Notes: generated by a model not told the origin, from the letters alone. A DNA stretch of 51,645 nucleotides from Halomonas heilongjiangensis (GCF_002879645.1 NZ_PNRE01000090.1:31619-83263); one strand, 5' to 3'; counted from the stretch's first letter, positions 1-10,559 are shown. Numbers and translations are program-made.

Positions 1-74
1 ATGGAGAGCTTGTGGGGGCGGATGGTCGGCAGGTCGACCAACAGCGTCTCGATGGACTCGATCAGGGGTGTCAT
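1..74 (-). CDS. catB: muconate cycloisomerase, N-terminal fragment cut by the window edge
   Basis: Read on the minus strand from the ATG at 74, the fragment encodes 24 residues beginning MTPLIESIETLLVDLPTIRP and continuing HKLS. The segment VDLPTIRPHKL is the hallmark N-terminus of muconate cycloisomerase, which turns cis,cis-muconate into muconolactone in the catechol branch of the beta-ketoadipate pathway. A GGGAG ribosome site lies just upstream on the minus strand. The divergent neighbour is a CatR/BenM-type LysR regulator 104 bp away, the classic catR-catB arrangement. The rest of the gene and any catC or catA lie outside the window. The assignment rests on a short but distinctive stretch plus context. 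Confidence 0.85.
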   Translation of the reverse strand, partial: MTPLIESIETLLVDLPTIRPHKLS

Positions 75-162
75 GGTGGCTCCCAATCCGGGGAATCTAG
101 TGATTGGGTGGCAGTGTGATTGCAGCCCGAGGGCGGAACCAATATTGTTTGGGTGCCGAGCC

Positions 163-177
163 ATACCCAGGAGGTAT
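163..177. promoter_or_regulatory. BenM/CatM-type operator ATAC-N7-GTAT overlapping the catR ribosome site
   Basis: The intergenic region between catB and catR holds an exact ATAC (163-166), seven bases, GTAT (174-177). This is the dyad recognised by BenM and CatM, LysR proteins that respond to cis,cis-muconate. The spacer contains the AGGAGG ribosome site of catR (169-174), so bound regulator would block both transcription and access to the catR start, which implies autoregulation. The site is seen directly; the regulator assignment follows from the neighbour's family. Confidence 0.7.
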
Positions 178-178
178 C

Positions 179-1081
179 ATGGAGCTACGCCATCTACGGT
201 ACTTCTGCGTGGTCGCCGAGGAGCTCAACCTCACCTGCGCCGCCGAGCGGCTGCATATGTCTCAGCCACCTTTATCTCGACAAATCAAACAGTTGGAAAT
301 GGAAGTCGGGGCCGAACTGTTCGAGCGGGGCCCCCGCGGACTGCGCCTGACGCCCACCGGGCTGTTCTTCCAGCAACATGCCCTGCAGATACTCGAGAAG
401 GTGGATGCCACCGTGGAGGCCACGCGGCGCATGGCGCGCAGCCAGCGCGTGCTGTTCGGCATCGGCTTCGTGCCCTCGGTGTTCTACGGCCAGCTGCCGC
501 TGCTGGTGCGTGGCTTACGACAAAAGGATAATGTCGAGCTAACCCTGGTGGAGCTGACCACCGTGCAGCAGGTCCAGGCGCTGAAGGCCGGGCGCATCGA
601 CATCGGCTTCGGCCGCCTGAGGATCGACGACCCGGACGTGGAGCAGGAGGTGCTGTTCGACGAACCGCTGATGGCCGCCCTGCCCGAGGGCCACCCCCTG
701 GCAGACACCACCCCCACCCTGGAGGAGCTGGCCCGCTACCCGCTGATCCTCTTCCCCGCCAAGCCGCGCCCCAGCCTGGCCGATACGGTCCTCGGCCTGT
801 TCCGCCGGCATGGCCTCAAGGTGGAGGTGGTGCAGGAAGCCAACGAGCTGCAGACCGCGCTGGGCTTGGTGGCCTCGGAGATCGGCATCACCCTGGTCCC
901 CGAACAGGTCAAGCGGGTACGCCGGGATGGCATCGTCTTCGTCTACCTGGCCGACAAGAGCCTCACCTCCCCGGTACTGTGCAGCCGCCGGCGCGGCGAG
1001 AAGCCCTCGCCGATCATGCAGGAGGCCAATGCGATCCTCGAGGTACTGGTGGAGAACCGGCGTACCGGGCGCTATCCCTGA
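179..1081 (+). CDS. catR: LysR-type regulator of catechol/benzoate degradation (CatR/BenM family)
   Basis: The 300-residue protein starts MELRHLRYFCVVAEELN, the typical opening of the CatR/CatM/BenM branch. A winged helix-turn-helix occupies about residues 1-60 (AAERLHMSQPPLSRQIKQLE is the recognition region). An effector-binding domain follows from about residue 90 to the end, ending in a region with ALGLVASEIGITLVPE typical of this branch. The ATG at 179 is preferred over an upstream in-frame ATG at 104 because AGGAGG lies 4 bases before it and the protein then matches family length. It is divergent from catB and probably activates it in response to cis,cis-muconate. Whether it is the CatR or the BenM paralogue cannot be settled without the rest of the cat/ben genes. 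Confidence 0.85.
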   Translation: MELRHLRYFCVVAEELNLTCAAERLHMSQPPLSRQIKQLEMEVGAELFERGPRGLRLTPTGLFFQQHALQILEKVDATVEATRRMARSQRVLFGIGFVPSVFYGQLPLLVRGLRQKDNVELTLVELTTVQQVQALKAGRIDIGFGRLRIDDPDVEQEVLFDEPLMAALPEGHPLADTTPTLEELARYPLILFPAKPRPSLADTVLGLFRRHGLKVEVVQEANELQTALGLVASEIGITLVPEQVKRVRRDGIVFVYLADKSLTSPVLCSRRRGEKPSPIMQEANAILEVLVENRRTGRYP

Positions 1082-1131
1082 GCGCCGGCTTCCCTCTTCC
1101 GGGTCAAGGAGGCCACCATGGCGACGCGGGC

Positions 1132-3411
<2,280 letters not shown>

Positions 3412-3444
3412 ACCGGGGGCGTGGCGAGCCATCGACACGGCGCC

Positions 3445-4722
3445 TCAGAGCAGGAACAGCGTGGACAGCACCGGAAAGGCGATCAGCAGCGCCAGGCGCA
3501 CGAAGTCCGAGACGATGAAGGGCGCCACGCCGCGGAAGATCTCGCCCAGCCCCACGTGGGGCGCCATGGCCTTGATCACGAAGACGTTCATGCCCACCGG
3601 CGGGGTGATCAGCCCGAGCTCCACGGTGAGCACGGTGACGATGCCGAACCACACCGGGTCGATGCCCAGTGACTGGATGATCGGGAAGACCACCGGCACC
3701 GTGATCACCAGCATGGCGATGGAGTCCATGAACATCCCCAGCACGAAGTAGAGCAGCAGGATGCACAGCACCACCAGGATCGGCGCCAGGTCCACGCCAT
3801 ACAGGAAGTCGCTGATCGAGAACGAGATCCGCGACACCGAGATGAAGTAGCCCAGGGTCTCGGCGCCCACCAGCATGAAGAACACCACCGCGGAGAGCGC
3901 CAGGGTCTCCTGGACGCTCTGCCACAGGCCGGCCAGTCGCATGCCCTTGGCCAGGGCGTAGAGCAGGGTGGCGAAGGCCCCCACGCTGGCCCCCTCGGTG
4001 GGGGTGAAGGCGCCGAAGTAGATGCCCAGGATCATCACCAGGAAGACCGCGAAGAAGGGCACCAGGCCGCCCATCGACAGCAGCTTCTCCCTCCAGGCCG
4101 TGGGCTCGCCGGCCACCGCCAGGGTAGGCCGCACGCGCATCACCACGCTGACCGTCAGCGCGTACATCACCAGGCCCATCAGCCCCGGCACCAGGCCGGC
4201 CATGAACATGTCGCCCACCGACTGCTCGGTGAGGATGGCGTAGATCAGCAGCGCGATGGAGGGCGGAATCATGATGCCCAGGGTACCGCCGGCGGCTAGC
4301 GCCCCGGTGGCCAGGCCGCGGTTGTACCCGTAGCGCTCCATCTCCGGCAGGGCGACCCGGGTCATGGTGCTGGCGGTGGCCAGCGAGGAGCCCGAGATCG
4401 CCGAGAAGACCCCGCAGGAACCAATGGCAGAAATCGCCAACCCGCCCTTCCAGCCGCCGCAGATGCTGCGCGCCGAGTCGAACAGCTTGCCGGCCATGCC
4501 GGAGTGCGCCGCCAGCACGCCCATCAGGATGAACATCGGCACGGCGCTGAAGCTGTAGTTGGAGAGCACCTCCACCGGCACCGTCTTCACCTGGGCGATG
4601 GCCGCGTCCCAGCTGATCACCTGGGCGAAGCCCACCACCCCGACGATCAGCATGGTCAGGGCCACCGGCACGCGCAGCACCATCAGCACCAGCAGCAGGG
4701 CCAGCCCGATGGCGCCGATCAT
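3445..4722 (-). CDS. dctM: TRAP transporter large permease subunit (DctM family)
   Basis: This 425-residue membrane protein is hydrophobic throughout, with about 12 likely transmembrane segments. It carries DctM signatures: FILMGVLAAHSGM near residue 85, the SGSSLATASTM segment, GTLGIMIPPSIALLIYAILTEQS, FTPTEGASVGA and ELGLITPPVGMNVFVIKA. It forms the Na+-coupled transport unit with DctQ. The ATG at 4722 was chosen because GGGGAG lies 6 bases upstream; longer in-frame starts would overlap dctQ. It is the last gene of the minus-strand dctPQM operon beginning at 6300. The context between pobA/pobR and vanR/vanAB suggests a hydroxylated benzoate such as 4-hydroxybenzoate or vanillate as substrate; the sequence alone does not show the substrate. 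Confidence 0.92.
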   Translation of the reverse strand: MIGAIGLALLLVLMVLRVPVALTMLIVGVVGFAQVISWDAAIAQVKTVPVEVLSNYSFSAVPMFILMGVLAAHSGMAGKLFDSARSICGGWKGGLAISAIGSCGVFSAISGSSLATASTMTRVALPEMERYGYNRGLATGALAAGGTLGIMIPPSIALLIYAILTEQSVGDMFMAGLVPGLMGLVMYALTVSVVMRVRPTLAVAGEPTAWREKLLSMGGLVPFFAVFLVMILGIYFGAFTPTEGASVGAFATLLYALAKGMRLAGLWQSVQETLALSAVVFFMLVGAETLGYFISVSRISFSISDFLYGVDLAPILVVLCILLLYFVLGMFMDSIAMLVITVPVVFPIIQSLGIDPVWFGIVTVLTVELGLITPPVGMNVFVIKAMAPHVGLGEIFRGVAPFIVSDFVRLALLIAFPVLSTLFLL

Positions 4723-4735
4723 CTCACTCCCCAGT

Positions 4736-5263
4736 TCATTCACCACCGGACACCTCCTGTGCGACGCCGAAGACCGCACCGAGCAGCGCATGGATCAGGC
4801 TGCGCAGCCCCAGCAGCAGGCTGAGCGTCGCGGCTACCTGGTAGATGGGGCCCATCGGCAGGCGCAGGTCCTGGGTGATCTCGCCGTGGCGGGTCGCCGC
4901 CGCGGCCGAGTCGAGCAGGCCGAGGAACAGCACCAGGCCGAGCGCCGCGAAGCCCAGCAGGTAGAGGCCGTGCAGGCGGTGCTTGAGGGCGGGCGCGAGG
5001 CCATGGGAGAAGGCCTCCACCACCACCTGGCTCTTCTCCACGTTGGCCGCCATGGCGGCCAGCAGCGAACAGAGCATCAGGTAGCTGACCAGCTCCACGC
5101 TGCCGGTCACGCGCAGGGCGATGGCGCCCTCGGTGAGGCGATAGAGGTAGCGGGTGCCGACATCGGCGATGGTCACCGCCAGCAGCGCCACCAGGGCGAG
5201 GCCGGCGACGACACGACAGACGAGGGCCAGCCAGCGGCTGGCCCTTTCCAGGAATGCCTGCAT
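4736..5263 (-). CDS. dctQ: TRAP transporter small permease subunit (DctQ family)
   Basis: The 175-residue protein has four hydrophobic segments, the size and topology of DctQ. Typical features are the first helix followed by DVGTRYLYRLTEGAI and the SVELVSYLMLCSLLAAMA segment. It is expected to bridge the periplasmic binding protein and DctM. Start at 5263 (MQAFLERASRWL), 5 bases after the dctP stop. The next gene, dctM, starts 13 bases after its stop. This tight P-Q-M spacing indicates one transcript. Confidence 0.9.
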   Translation of the reverse strand: MQAFLERASRWLALVCRVVAGLALVALLAVTIADVGTRYLYRLTEGAIALRVTGSVELVSYLMLCSLLAAMAANVEKSQVVVEAFSHGLAPALKHRLHGLYLLGFAALGLVLFLGLLDSAAAATRHGEITQDLRLPMGPIYQVAATLSLLLGLRSLIHALLGAVFGVAQEVSGGE

Positions 5264-5268
5264 CGCCC

Positions 5269-6300
5269 TTACCCCTGATCGGCGGCGCAGGACGCACTGG
5301 CGGCGAGGGCGGCCTCGTAGACCTCGCGCGCCTGGTCGAGCCCGCGCTCCTCGAGCTGAGCCAGGTAGCCCTCGATGCCGTCCTGGAGCGGCTGCTGCCA
5401 GTCCGGGTGCTCCAGCGGGGCCTCGATCTCGCGGATGGTGTGGCCGGCTTCCTCGGCCTCCTGCTTGCCCTCGACGTCCAGGCGGTCGAAGACCACGCCG
5501 GCCTTCTCGGCCCACGTCATGCCGGAGTTGGCGTCGATCACCGCCTGCTGCTCGGGGCTCAGGCCGTCATAGGTGCGCTGGCTCATGGTGGCCACGAAGA
5601 TCAGGGTGTAGAAGGGCACCTCGGTGTGGTACTCGACCAGCTCATTGATGCGGAACCCCTTGAGCCCCTCCCAGGGGAAGCTCAGGCCATCGAGCACGCC
5701 GCGCTGCATGGCGGTGTAGATGTCCGGGGCCGGCATACCCACCGGGTTGGCGCCCATGTTCTCGAGGATGTCGCCGGCCACGGCGGTGGGACGGCGGATC
5801 CGCAGGCCCTCGAGGTCGGCCGGCGTCTGGACGTCGGTATCGATGGTGTGGATGCCGCCCGGCCCGGTGGTGAACATGAACAGCGGCCGGGTGTCGGCGT
5901 ACTCCTCGTCGAAGTGGCCGTCGTCGTAGAGGGTCTGCAGCACGCAGGCCCCCTGGGTGGCGGTGGTCGCCACGCCGGGCAGCTCGACGAGCTGCGACAG
6001 CGGGAAGCGGCCGGCGGTGTAGCCCTGGGCCGTGGCGCCGATGTCGGCGATGCCGTTGCCCACCGCCTCGTAGATGGCGTCGGGCTTGGCCAGGGTGCCG
6101 GAGGGGAACATCTCGACGCGCAGCTCGCCGCCGGACTCCTCCTCGATGGTGTCGGCCCAGGCCTCGAAGATCTCCTGGTTGATGCCCGAGGCACCCGGCC
6201 AGAAGTGGGCCATGCGCAGGGTAGTGGCGGCGTGAGCGGAAGCGGCGGTGAGGCCGGCGATGGCGGCCGCCAGCAGGCAGCGGGACAGGGTGCGGTTCAT
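5269..6300 (-). CDS. dctP: TRAP transporter solute-binding protein (DctP family)
   Basis: The 343-residue protein starts with a Sec signal peptide (MNRTLSRCLLAAAIAGLTAASAHA, cut after AHA). It then reads as a DctP-type periplasmic receptor: TTLRMAHFWPG at the mature N-terminus, RRPTAVAGDILENMGANPVGMPAPDIYTAMQRGVLDG in the region that holds the carboxylate-binding Arg and the hinge. The sequence DTRPLFMFTTGPG is shared with the orphan binding protein at 9462-10520, so the two are close paralogues. First gene of the minus-strand dctPQM operon. Start at 6300 is fixed by the signal peptide. The upstream region has a CGACCTTGGTCG dyad (6405-6416) and the shared 70-bp block at 6485-6554. Likely ligand is an aromatic acid, inferred from neighbours. 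Confidence 0.92.
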   Translation of the reverse strand: MNRTLSRCLLAAAIAGLTAASAHAATTLRMAHFWPGASGINQEIFEAWADTIEEESGGELRVEMFPSGTLAKPDAIYEAVGNGIADIGATAQGYTAGRFPLSQLVELPGVATTATQGACVLQTLYDDGHFDEEYADTRPLFMFTTGPGGIHTIDTDVQTPADLEGLRIRRPTAVAGDILENMGANPVGMPAPDIYTAMQRGVLDGLSFPWEGLKGFRINELVEYHTEVPFYTLIFVATMSQRTYDGLSPEQQAVIDANSGMTWAEKAGVVFDRLDVEGKQEAEEAGHTIREIEAPLEHPDWQQPLQDGIEGYLAQLEERGLDQAREVYEAALAASASCAADQG

Positions 6301-6404
6301 CAGGATGCTCCGGTTATCGTTATGGTGCACTGCATGTTCGTGATGCGAATTCTCGTTCGGCTGCGGCCTCCGAACGTAACCCGCCGCGCCGCCCTCGCGA
6401 AAAT

Positions 6405-6416
6405 CGACCTTGGTCG
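6405..6416. promoter_or_regulatory. CGAC-N4-GTCG dyad upstream of dctP
   Basis: CGACCTTGGTCG sits about 110 bases upstream of the dctP start and resembles the CGACTTTRGTCG element in the shared block at 6537-6548. It extends to TCGACC-TT-GGTCGA. It may be a second site for the same regulator. The evidence is pattern similarity only. Confidence 0.4.
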
Positions 6417-6484
6417 ATGGCACGCGCCCCGGTCGCGGATAACGGCGGCATCGGTGGAGTTATCATTTTCCCCGAAGCCGCTCG

Positions 6485-6554
6485 CCAAATAAGGCAAAAT
6501 CAGCACGATCGCTTGGACATTTCCAAGATAACGGGGCGACTTTAGTCGTATCAC
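6485..6554. promoter_or_regulatory. dctPQM control region, copy B of the 70-bp block shared with the pobA promoter
   Basis: Aligned without gaps to 2391-2460 at 50 of 70 positions. The CGACTTTAGTCG element is at 6537-6548 and abuts the vanR stop codon (6551-6553). It lies about 190 bases upstream of the minus-strand dctP, in the same orientation as copy A relative to pobA. Shared control of 4-hydroxybenzoate hydroxylation and of this transporter is the simplest reading. The 184 bases between this block and dctP hold no gene. Confidence 0.65.
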
Positions 6555-7246
6555 CGCGCGCCACCCGGCCCCGCGCCCAGGCCCAGCAGCTCCCCGTAGC
6601 GCAGGCCGATGAAGGCGTGCTCGCGCATCAGCATCTCGGCCCGGGCCCCCTCGCCGTGGCGCAGCGCCTGGACCACCAGCTCGTGCTGGATCTGGGCCAG
6701 CTGCAGCTTGCGGTACTCCCGATCCAGGGCCTCGCTGTCGATGACGATGGAGTCGGCGGCGGCGAAGGGCAGATGGTTGTTGCGGGCGATGGCATCGCCG
6801 ATCACCGGGCTGCCGGCCGAGCCGACGATGGCCTCGTGGAAGTGGTGGTTGAGCTCGCTCCAGGCGTCGATGTCGCGCTCCTCCAGGTAGCCCTTGGCCA
6901 GCAGCTCCCGCCCCTTCTGGATCCAAACCTGCAACTCGGCGTCCAGGTCCGCCGACAGGCCCTGCTCGGCCAGGCGCCGGGCCGCCAGCCCTTCCAGCAC
7001 CCCGCGCACCTCCACGGCACAGAGCACATCGGCGTCGGTGAACTCCCGCACCATGAAGCCGCGCTTGCCGGCCCGCTGCAGCAGCCCCTCCTGCTCCAGG
7101 GTGCGGAAGGCCAGGCGCACCGGGGTCCGCGAGACGCCCAGCTGCTCCGACACCGCCACCTCGCCGAGGCGTTCGCCCGGCCGGTAGGCCCCCTCGCCGA
7201 TCAGCTTGCGCAGCCGGCTCACCACACTCTTGTCGCTGTTGCTCAC
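6551..7246 (-). CDS. vanR: GntR-family (FCD) repressor of vanillate genes
   Basis: The 231-residue protein has an N-terminal GntR winged helix (about residues 8-70, with ERLGEVAVSEQLGVSRTPVRLAFRTLEQEGLL) and a helical FCD effector domain (about 77-215) containing the NHHFHEAIVGSAGSPV segment of that fold. It is divergent from vanA. The intervening DNA carries two copies of the VanR operator dyad TTGGATCCAA, which supports the vanR name. The start is taken as GTG at 7246, preceded by AGGGAG. In-frame ATG codons further upstream would run the protein through the operators. Expected to repress vanAB until vanillate binds. Confidence 0.88.
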   Translation of the reverse strand: MSNSDKSVVSRLRKLIGEGAYRPGERLGEVAVSEQLGVSRTPVRLAFRTLEQEGLLQRAGKRGFMVREFTDADVLCAVEVRGVLEGLAARRLAEQGLSADLDAELQVWIQKGRELLAKGYLEERDIDAWSELNHHFHEAIVGSAGSPVIGDAIARNNHLPFAAADSIVIDSEALDREYRKLQLAQIQHELVVQALRHGEGARAEMLMREHAFIGLRYGELLGLGAGPGGAR

Positions 7247-7288
7247 CCGATCTCCCTGATGTCGCTGCACATTCTCGTTATCGCCACC

Positions 7289-7352
7289 AATGGATCCAAC
7301 TAAAGCATAAGTTGACCAATAATACACCCCGAGGCTCTACTTTGGATCCAAA
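7289..7352. promoter_or_regulatory. two VanR operators flanking a vanA promoter
   Basis: AATGGATCCAAC lies at 7289-7300 and the perfect palindrome TTTGGATCCAAA at 7341-7352, 52 bases apart centre to centre. Both match the VanR operator core known from Caulobacter (ATTGGATCCAAT). Between them is a plausible promoter: TTGACC at 7312-7317 and a weak -10 TCTACT at 7336-7341, with an 18-base spacer. The right operator therefore overlaps the -10/start region and the left one faces vanR, consistent with repression of both divergent genes, possibly by looping. A GAGGAGAG ribosome site precedes vanA. Confidence 0.8.
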
Positions 7353-7379
7353 CACAAGATTCCCGCCGAGGAGAGAACC

Positions 7380-8462
7380 GTGACACTCCAAGCCCCCTAT
7401 TCCAATGCCCCCTATCCCAAGAATACCTGGTACGTCGCCTGCACCCCGGACGAGATCGAGGACAAGCCGCTGGGGCGCACCATCTGCAACGAGCCGATCG
7501 TCTTCTTCCGCGGCGACGAGGGCCGCGTGGCCGCCGTGGAGGACTTCTGCCCCCACCGCGGCGCCCCGTTGTCGCTGGGTTTCGTGCGCGACGGCAAGCT
7601 GGTCTGCGGCTACCACGGTCTGGAGATGGGCTGCAACGGCAAGTGCGCCGGCATGCCGGGCCAGCGGGTGCGCGGCTTCCCGAGCATCCGCGCCTACCCG
7701 GTGGAGGAGCGCCACGGCTTCGTGTGGCTCTGGCCGGGCGACCCGGACCAGGCCGACCCCGACCTGATTCCGGCACTGCACTGGGCCCATAACCCGGACT
7801 GGGCCTATGGCGGCGGGCTCTACCACGTCCAGTGCGAATACCGCCTGATGATCGACAACCTCATGGACCTGACCCATGAGACCTATGTGCACGCCTCCAG
7901 CATCGGCCAGCCGGAGATCGAGGAGGCCGCCCCCGAGACCCGTGTCGACGGCGACGAGGTGGTCACCAGCCGGCACATGGAGAGCATCCCGGCGCCGCCC
8001 TTCTGGCAGGCGGCCCTGCGCGGCAACGGCCTGGCCGACGACGTGGCGGTGGACCGCTGGCAGATCTGCCGCTTCACCCCGCCGAGCCATGTCCATATCG
8101 AGGTCGGCGTAGCCCATGCCGGGAATGGCGGCTACCAGGCCCCGGCCGAGGTCAAGGCCTCGAGCATCGTGGTGGACTTCATCACCCCCGAGACCGACAC
8201 CTCGATCTGGTATTTCTGGGGCATGGCGCGCAACTTCAAGCCCGAGGACACCGAACTCACCGACAAGATCCGAGAAGGACAGGGCCAGATCTTCGCCGAG
8301 GACCTGGAGATGCTCGAGGCCCAGCAGCGCAACCTGCTGCGCTACCCGGAGCGCCGGCTGCTCAAGCTCAACATCGACGGCGGCGGTGTACAGGCACGAC
8401 GCATCATCGACCGGCTCCTCGCCGAGGAGCGCGAGGCCGCCACAGGGGAGGCCACGGCATGA
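7380..8462 (+). CDS. vanA: vanillate O-demethylase oxygenase subunit (Rieske)
   Basis: The 360-residue oxygenase demethylates vanillate to protocatechuate and formaldehyde. The Rieske [2Fe-2S] ligands are C57-x-H59 and C76-xx-H79 in CPHRGAPLSLGFV...CGYHG. The mononuclear iron site follows in IDNLMDLTHETYVH, with the bridging Asp and two His of ring-hydroxylating oxygenases. The start is the GTG at 7380, preceded by GAGGAGAG; no better ATG exists before the conserved N-terminus YPKNTWYVAC. The last four bases (ATGA) overlap the vanB start, so the two are translationally coupled. Control by VanR is indicated by the operators upstream. Confidence 0.96.
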   Translation: MTLQAPYSNAPYPKNTWYVACTPDEIEDKPLGRTICNEPIVFFRGDEGRVAAVEDFCPHRGAPLSLGFVRDGKLVCGYHGLEMGCNGKCAGMPGQRVRGFPSIRAYPVEERHGFVWLWPGDPDQADPDLIPALHWAHNPDWAYGGGLYHVQCEYRLMIDNLMDLTHETYVHASSIGQPEIEEAAPETRVDGDEVVTSRHMESIPAPPFWQAALRGNGLADDVAVDRWQICRFTPPSHVHIEVGVAHAGNGGYQAPAEVKASSIVVDFITPETDTSIWYFWGMARNFKPEDTELTDKIREGQGQIFAEDLEMLEAQQRNLLRYPERRLLKLNIDGGGVQARRIIDRLLAEEREAATGEATA

Positions 8463-9427
8463 GCGGCGCTCCCCTCTCGTTGATCGTCGAGATCAAGGCT
8501 CGTCACGAGGAAGCCCAGGATATCGTCACCCTCGAGTTGGCCGATCCCCACGGTCGGCCGCTGCCGGCGTTCAGCGCCGGCGCCCATATCGACGTACGGG
8601 TGAAGGAAGGCGTCATCCGCCAGTACTCGCTGTGCAACCACCCCGAGGAGCGCGACCGCTACCTGATCGGGGTACTGCGCGACCCCACCTCCCGGGGCGG
8701 CTCGGTGGCCATGCACGAGGAGTTTCAAGTGGGCGACCTGGTCCAGATCAGCGCGCCCAAGAACCACTTCCCGCTCAAGCCGGCCGGGCGCACCCTGCTG
8801 CTGGCCGGTGGGATCGGCATCACGCCCTTGCTGTGCATGGCCGAACGCCTGGCCCATCTTGAGGCCGACTTCGCACTGCACTACTGCACCCGCTCCGCCG
8901 AACGCACCGCCTTTCGTAAGCGCATCGCCGCCTCCGGCTTCGCCGAGCGAGTGCACTTTCACTTCGACGATGGCGCGCCGGAGCAGAAGCTGGACCTGGA
9001 AGCCCTGCTGGCCACACCGGCGCCCGACACCCGCGTCTACGTATGCGGCCCCACCGGCTTCATCGAGGCGGTGCTGTCGACCGCCAAGGCGAAGGGCTGG
9101 CCCGGCGAGCGCCTGCACACCGAGTATTTCGCCGGTGCCGTGGCCGACACCAGCGACGACGACAGCTTCGAGGTCAGGATCGCCAGTAGCGGCGCCAGCT
9201 TCACCGTGCCCGCCGACAAGACGGTGCATCAGGTCCTCACCGAGAACGGCATCGAGGTCATGGTCTCCTGCGAGCAGGGGGTCTGCGGCACCTGCCTGAC
9301 CCGGGTGCTGGAGGGCGAACCCGATCACCGCGACCTCTATCTGGACGACGACGAGCACGCCGCCAACGACCAGTTCACCCCCTGCTGCTCGCGCGCCAGG
9401 AGCAAGGTCCTGGTGCTGGACCTATAA
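8459..9427 (+). CDS. vanB: vanillate O-demethylase reductase subunit
   Basis: The 322-residue reductase passes electrons from NAD(P)H through FMN and a plant-type [2Fe-2S] centre to VanA. The order is a ferredoxin-reductase-like FMN domain (about 5-100, with RQYSLCNHPEERDRY), an NAD domain (LLLAGGIGITPLLCMAERL and VYVCGPTGFIEAV) and a C-terminal ferredoxin domain. The cluster cysteines are in CEQGVCGTCLTRVLEG and the later FTPCCSRA. The ATG overlaps the vanA stop by four bases. A dctP gene follows 34 bases later with its own AGAGGAA ribosome site and is probably co-transcribed. Confidence 0.95.
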   Translation: MSGAPLSLIVEIKARHEEAQDIVTLELADPHGRPLPAFSAGAHIDVRVKEGVIRQYSLCNHPEERDRYLIGVLRDPTSRGGSVAMHEEFQVGDLVQISAPKNHFPLKPAGRTLLLAGGIGITPLLCMAERLAHLEADFALHYCTRSAERTAFRKRIAASGFAERVHFHFDDGAPEQKLDLEALLATPAPDTRVYVCGPTGFIEAVLSTAKAKGWPGERLHTEYFAGAVADTSDDDSFEVRIASSGASFTVPADKTVHQVLTENGIEVMVSCEQGVCGTCLTRVLEGEPDHRDLYLDDDEHAANDQFTPCCSRARSKVLVLDL

Positions 9428-9461
9428 GCGTTTCAACAACATAACGACAAGAGGAATCCCC

Positions 9462-10520
9462 ATGACACCCAGCAAGATCGTGACCCCTTTCACCCTGAAC
9501 AGTGCCTTGAAGAGCACCTTGAACCGCGCCCTGACCGGCGCCCTGGCCGCCGTTTTCATCGCCACTCCCGCTCTGGCCGAGACCACCACCCTGCGCATCG
9601 CCCACGTCTGGCCCGGCGGCTCGTTGATCGACCGCGAGCTGTTCCAGGCCTGGGCGGAGAGCGTCGAAGCGGCCTCGGAGGGCCGCCTCGAGGTGGAGGT
9701 CTACCCCAGCCAGACCCTGGCCAAGTCCGACAAGGCCTACGAAAGCACCGTCAGCGGCATCGCCGATATCGGCGCCTCGGCCCAGGGCTACAACGCCGGG
9801 CGCTTCCCCCTGACCCAGGTGGTCGAGCTGCCCGGCGTCTCGGCCAGCAGCCGCCAGGGCTCCTGCATCCTGCAATCCCTCTACGACCAGGGGCACTTCG
9901 CGGCGGAGTATTCCGATACCCGTCCGCTGTTCATGTTCACCACCGGCCCCGGCTACCTGCACACCAGGGAGCACCTGATCGAGACGCCCCAGGACCTGGA
10001 GGGCCTGCGCCTGCGCCGTCCCACGCCGGTGGTCGGCGACATGTTCACCCGGCTCGGCGCCCAGGCCGTGGGCATGCCGGCCCCCGAGGTGTTCACCGCC
10101 ATGCAGCGCGGCGTGGTGGATGGCCTGAGCTTCAACTGGGAGGGCATGAAGACCTTCCGTCTCAACGAGTTGGCCGGCTACCACACCGAGGTGCCGCTCT
10201 ACGACCTGTCGCTGTTCGCCACCATGAGCCGGCGCAGCTACGATGGCCTGCCCGAGGACCTGCAGCGGGTCATCGACGACCACAGCGGCCTGGCGTGGTC
10301 GCTGCGCGCCGCGGAGGTCTACGACGAGCTGATCCGCCAGGGCCGAGAGGACGCCGAGGCCGCCGGCCATGAGTTCCTGGTCATCGAGGACGCCCTCGAC
10401 CACCCGGACTGGGGCCCCGTGCTGCAGCAAACCATCGATGGTTATCTGGAGGAAACCGGCAGCAAGGCCGGCGAGATCTACGAGGCCGCCCTACAGCTCC
10501 AGGAGCGCTGCGAGGCCTGA
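9462..10520 (+). CDS. orphan TRAP solute-binding protein (DctP family) in the van operon
   Basis: The 352-residue periplasmic binding protein has a long signal peptide ending around TPALA and a mature start ETTTLRIAHVWPGG. It shares long stretches with the binding protein at 5269-6300, including LYDQGHFAAEYSDTRPLFMFTTGPG and VGMPAPEVFTAMQRGVVDGLSFNWEG. No dctQ or dctM follows; the next gene is convergent. It starts 34 bases after vanB and so is probably induced with vanAB. The likely role is a vanillate receptor that docks on the DctQM pair encoded at 3445-5263. Substrate and partner are inferred from the paralogy and position. Confidence 0.88.
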   Translation: MTPSKIVTPFTLNSALKSTLNRALTGALAAVFIATPALAETTTLRIAHVWPGGSLIDRELFQAWAESVEAASEGRLEVEVYPSQTLAKSDKAYESTVSGIADIGASAQGYNAGRFPLTQVVELPGVSASSRQGSCILQSLYDQGHFAAEYSDTRPLFMFTTGPGYLHTREHLIETPQDLEGLRLRRPTPVVGDMFTRLGAQAVGMPAPEVFTAMQRGVVDGLSFNWEGMKTFRLNELAGYHTEVPLYDLSLFATMSRRSYDGLPEDLQRVIDDHSGLAWSLRAAEVYDELIRQGREDAEAAGHEFLVIEDALDHPDWGPVLQQTIDGYLEETGSKAGEIYEAALQLQERCEA

Positions 10521-10559
10521 AGCCGGAAGGATCGAGAAAGCACCACGGCGGGCCCGGGC

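Noticed and set aside
1..531. A plus-strand frame starting at base 1
   Set aside because: The first 74 bases encode CatB on the minus strand and the rest is a shadow of catR.
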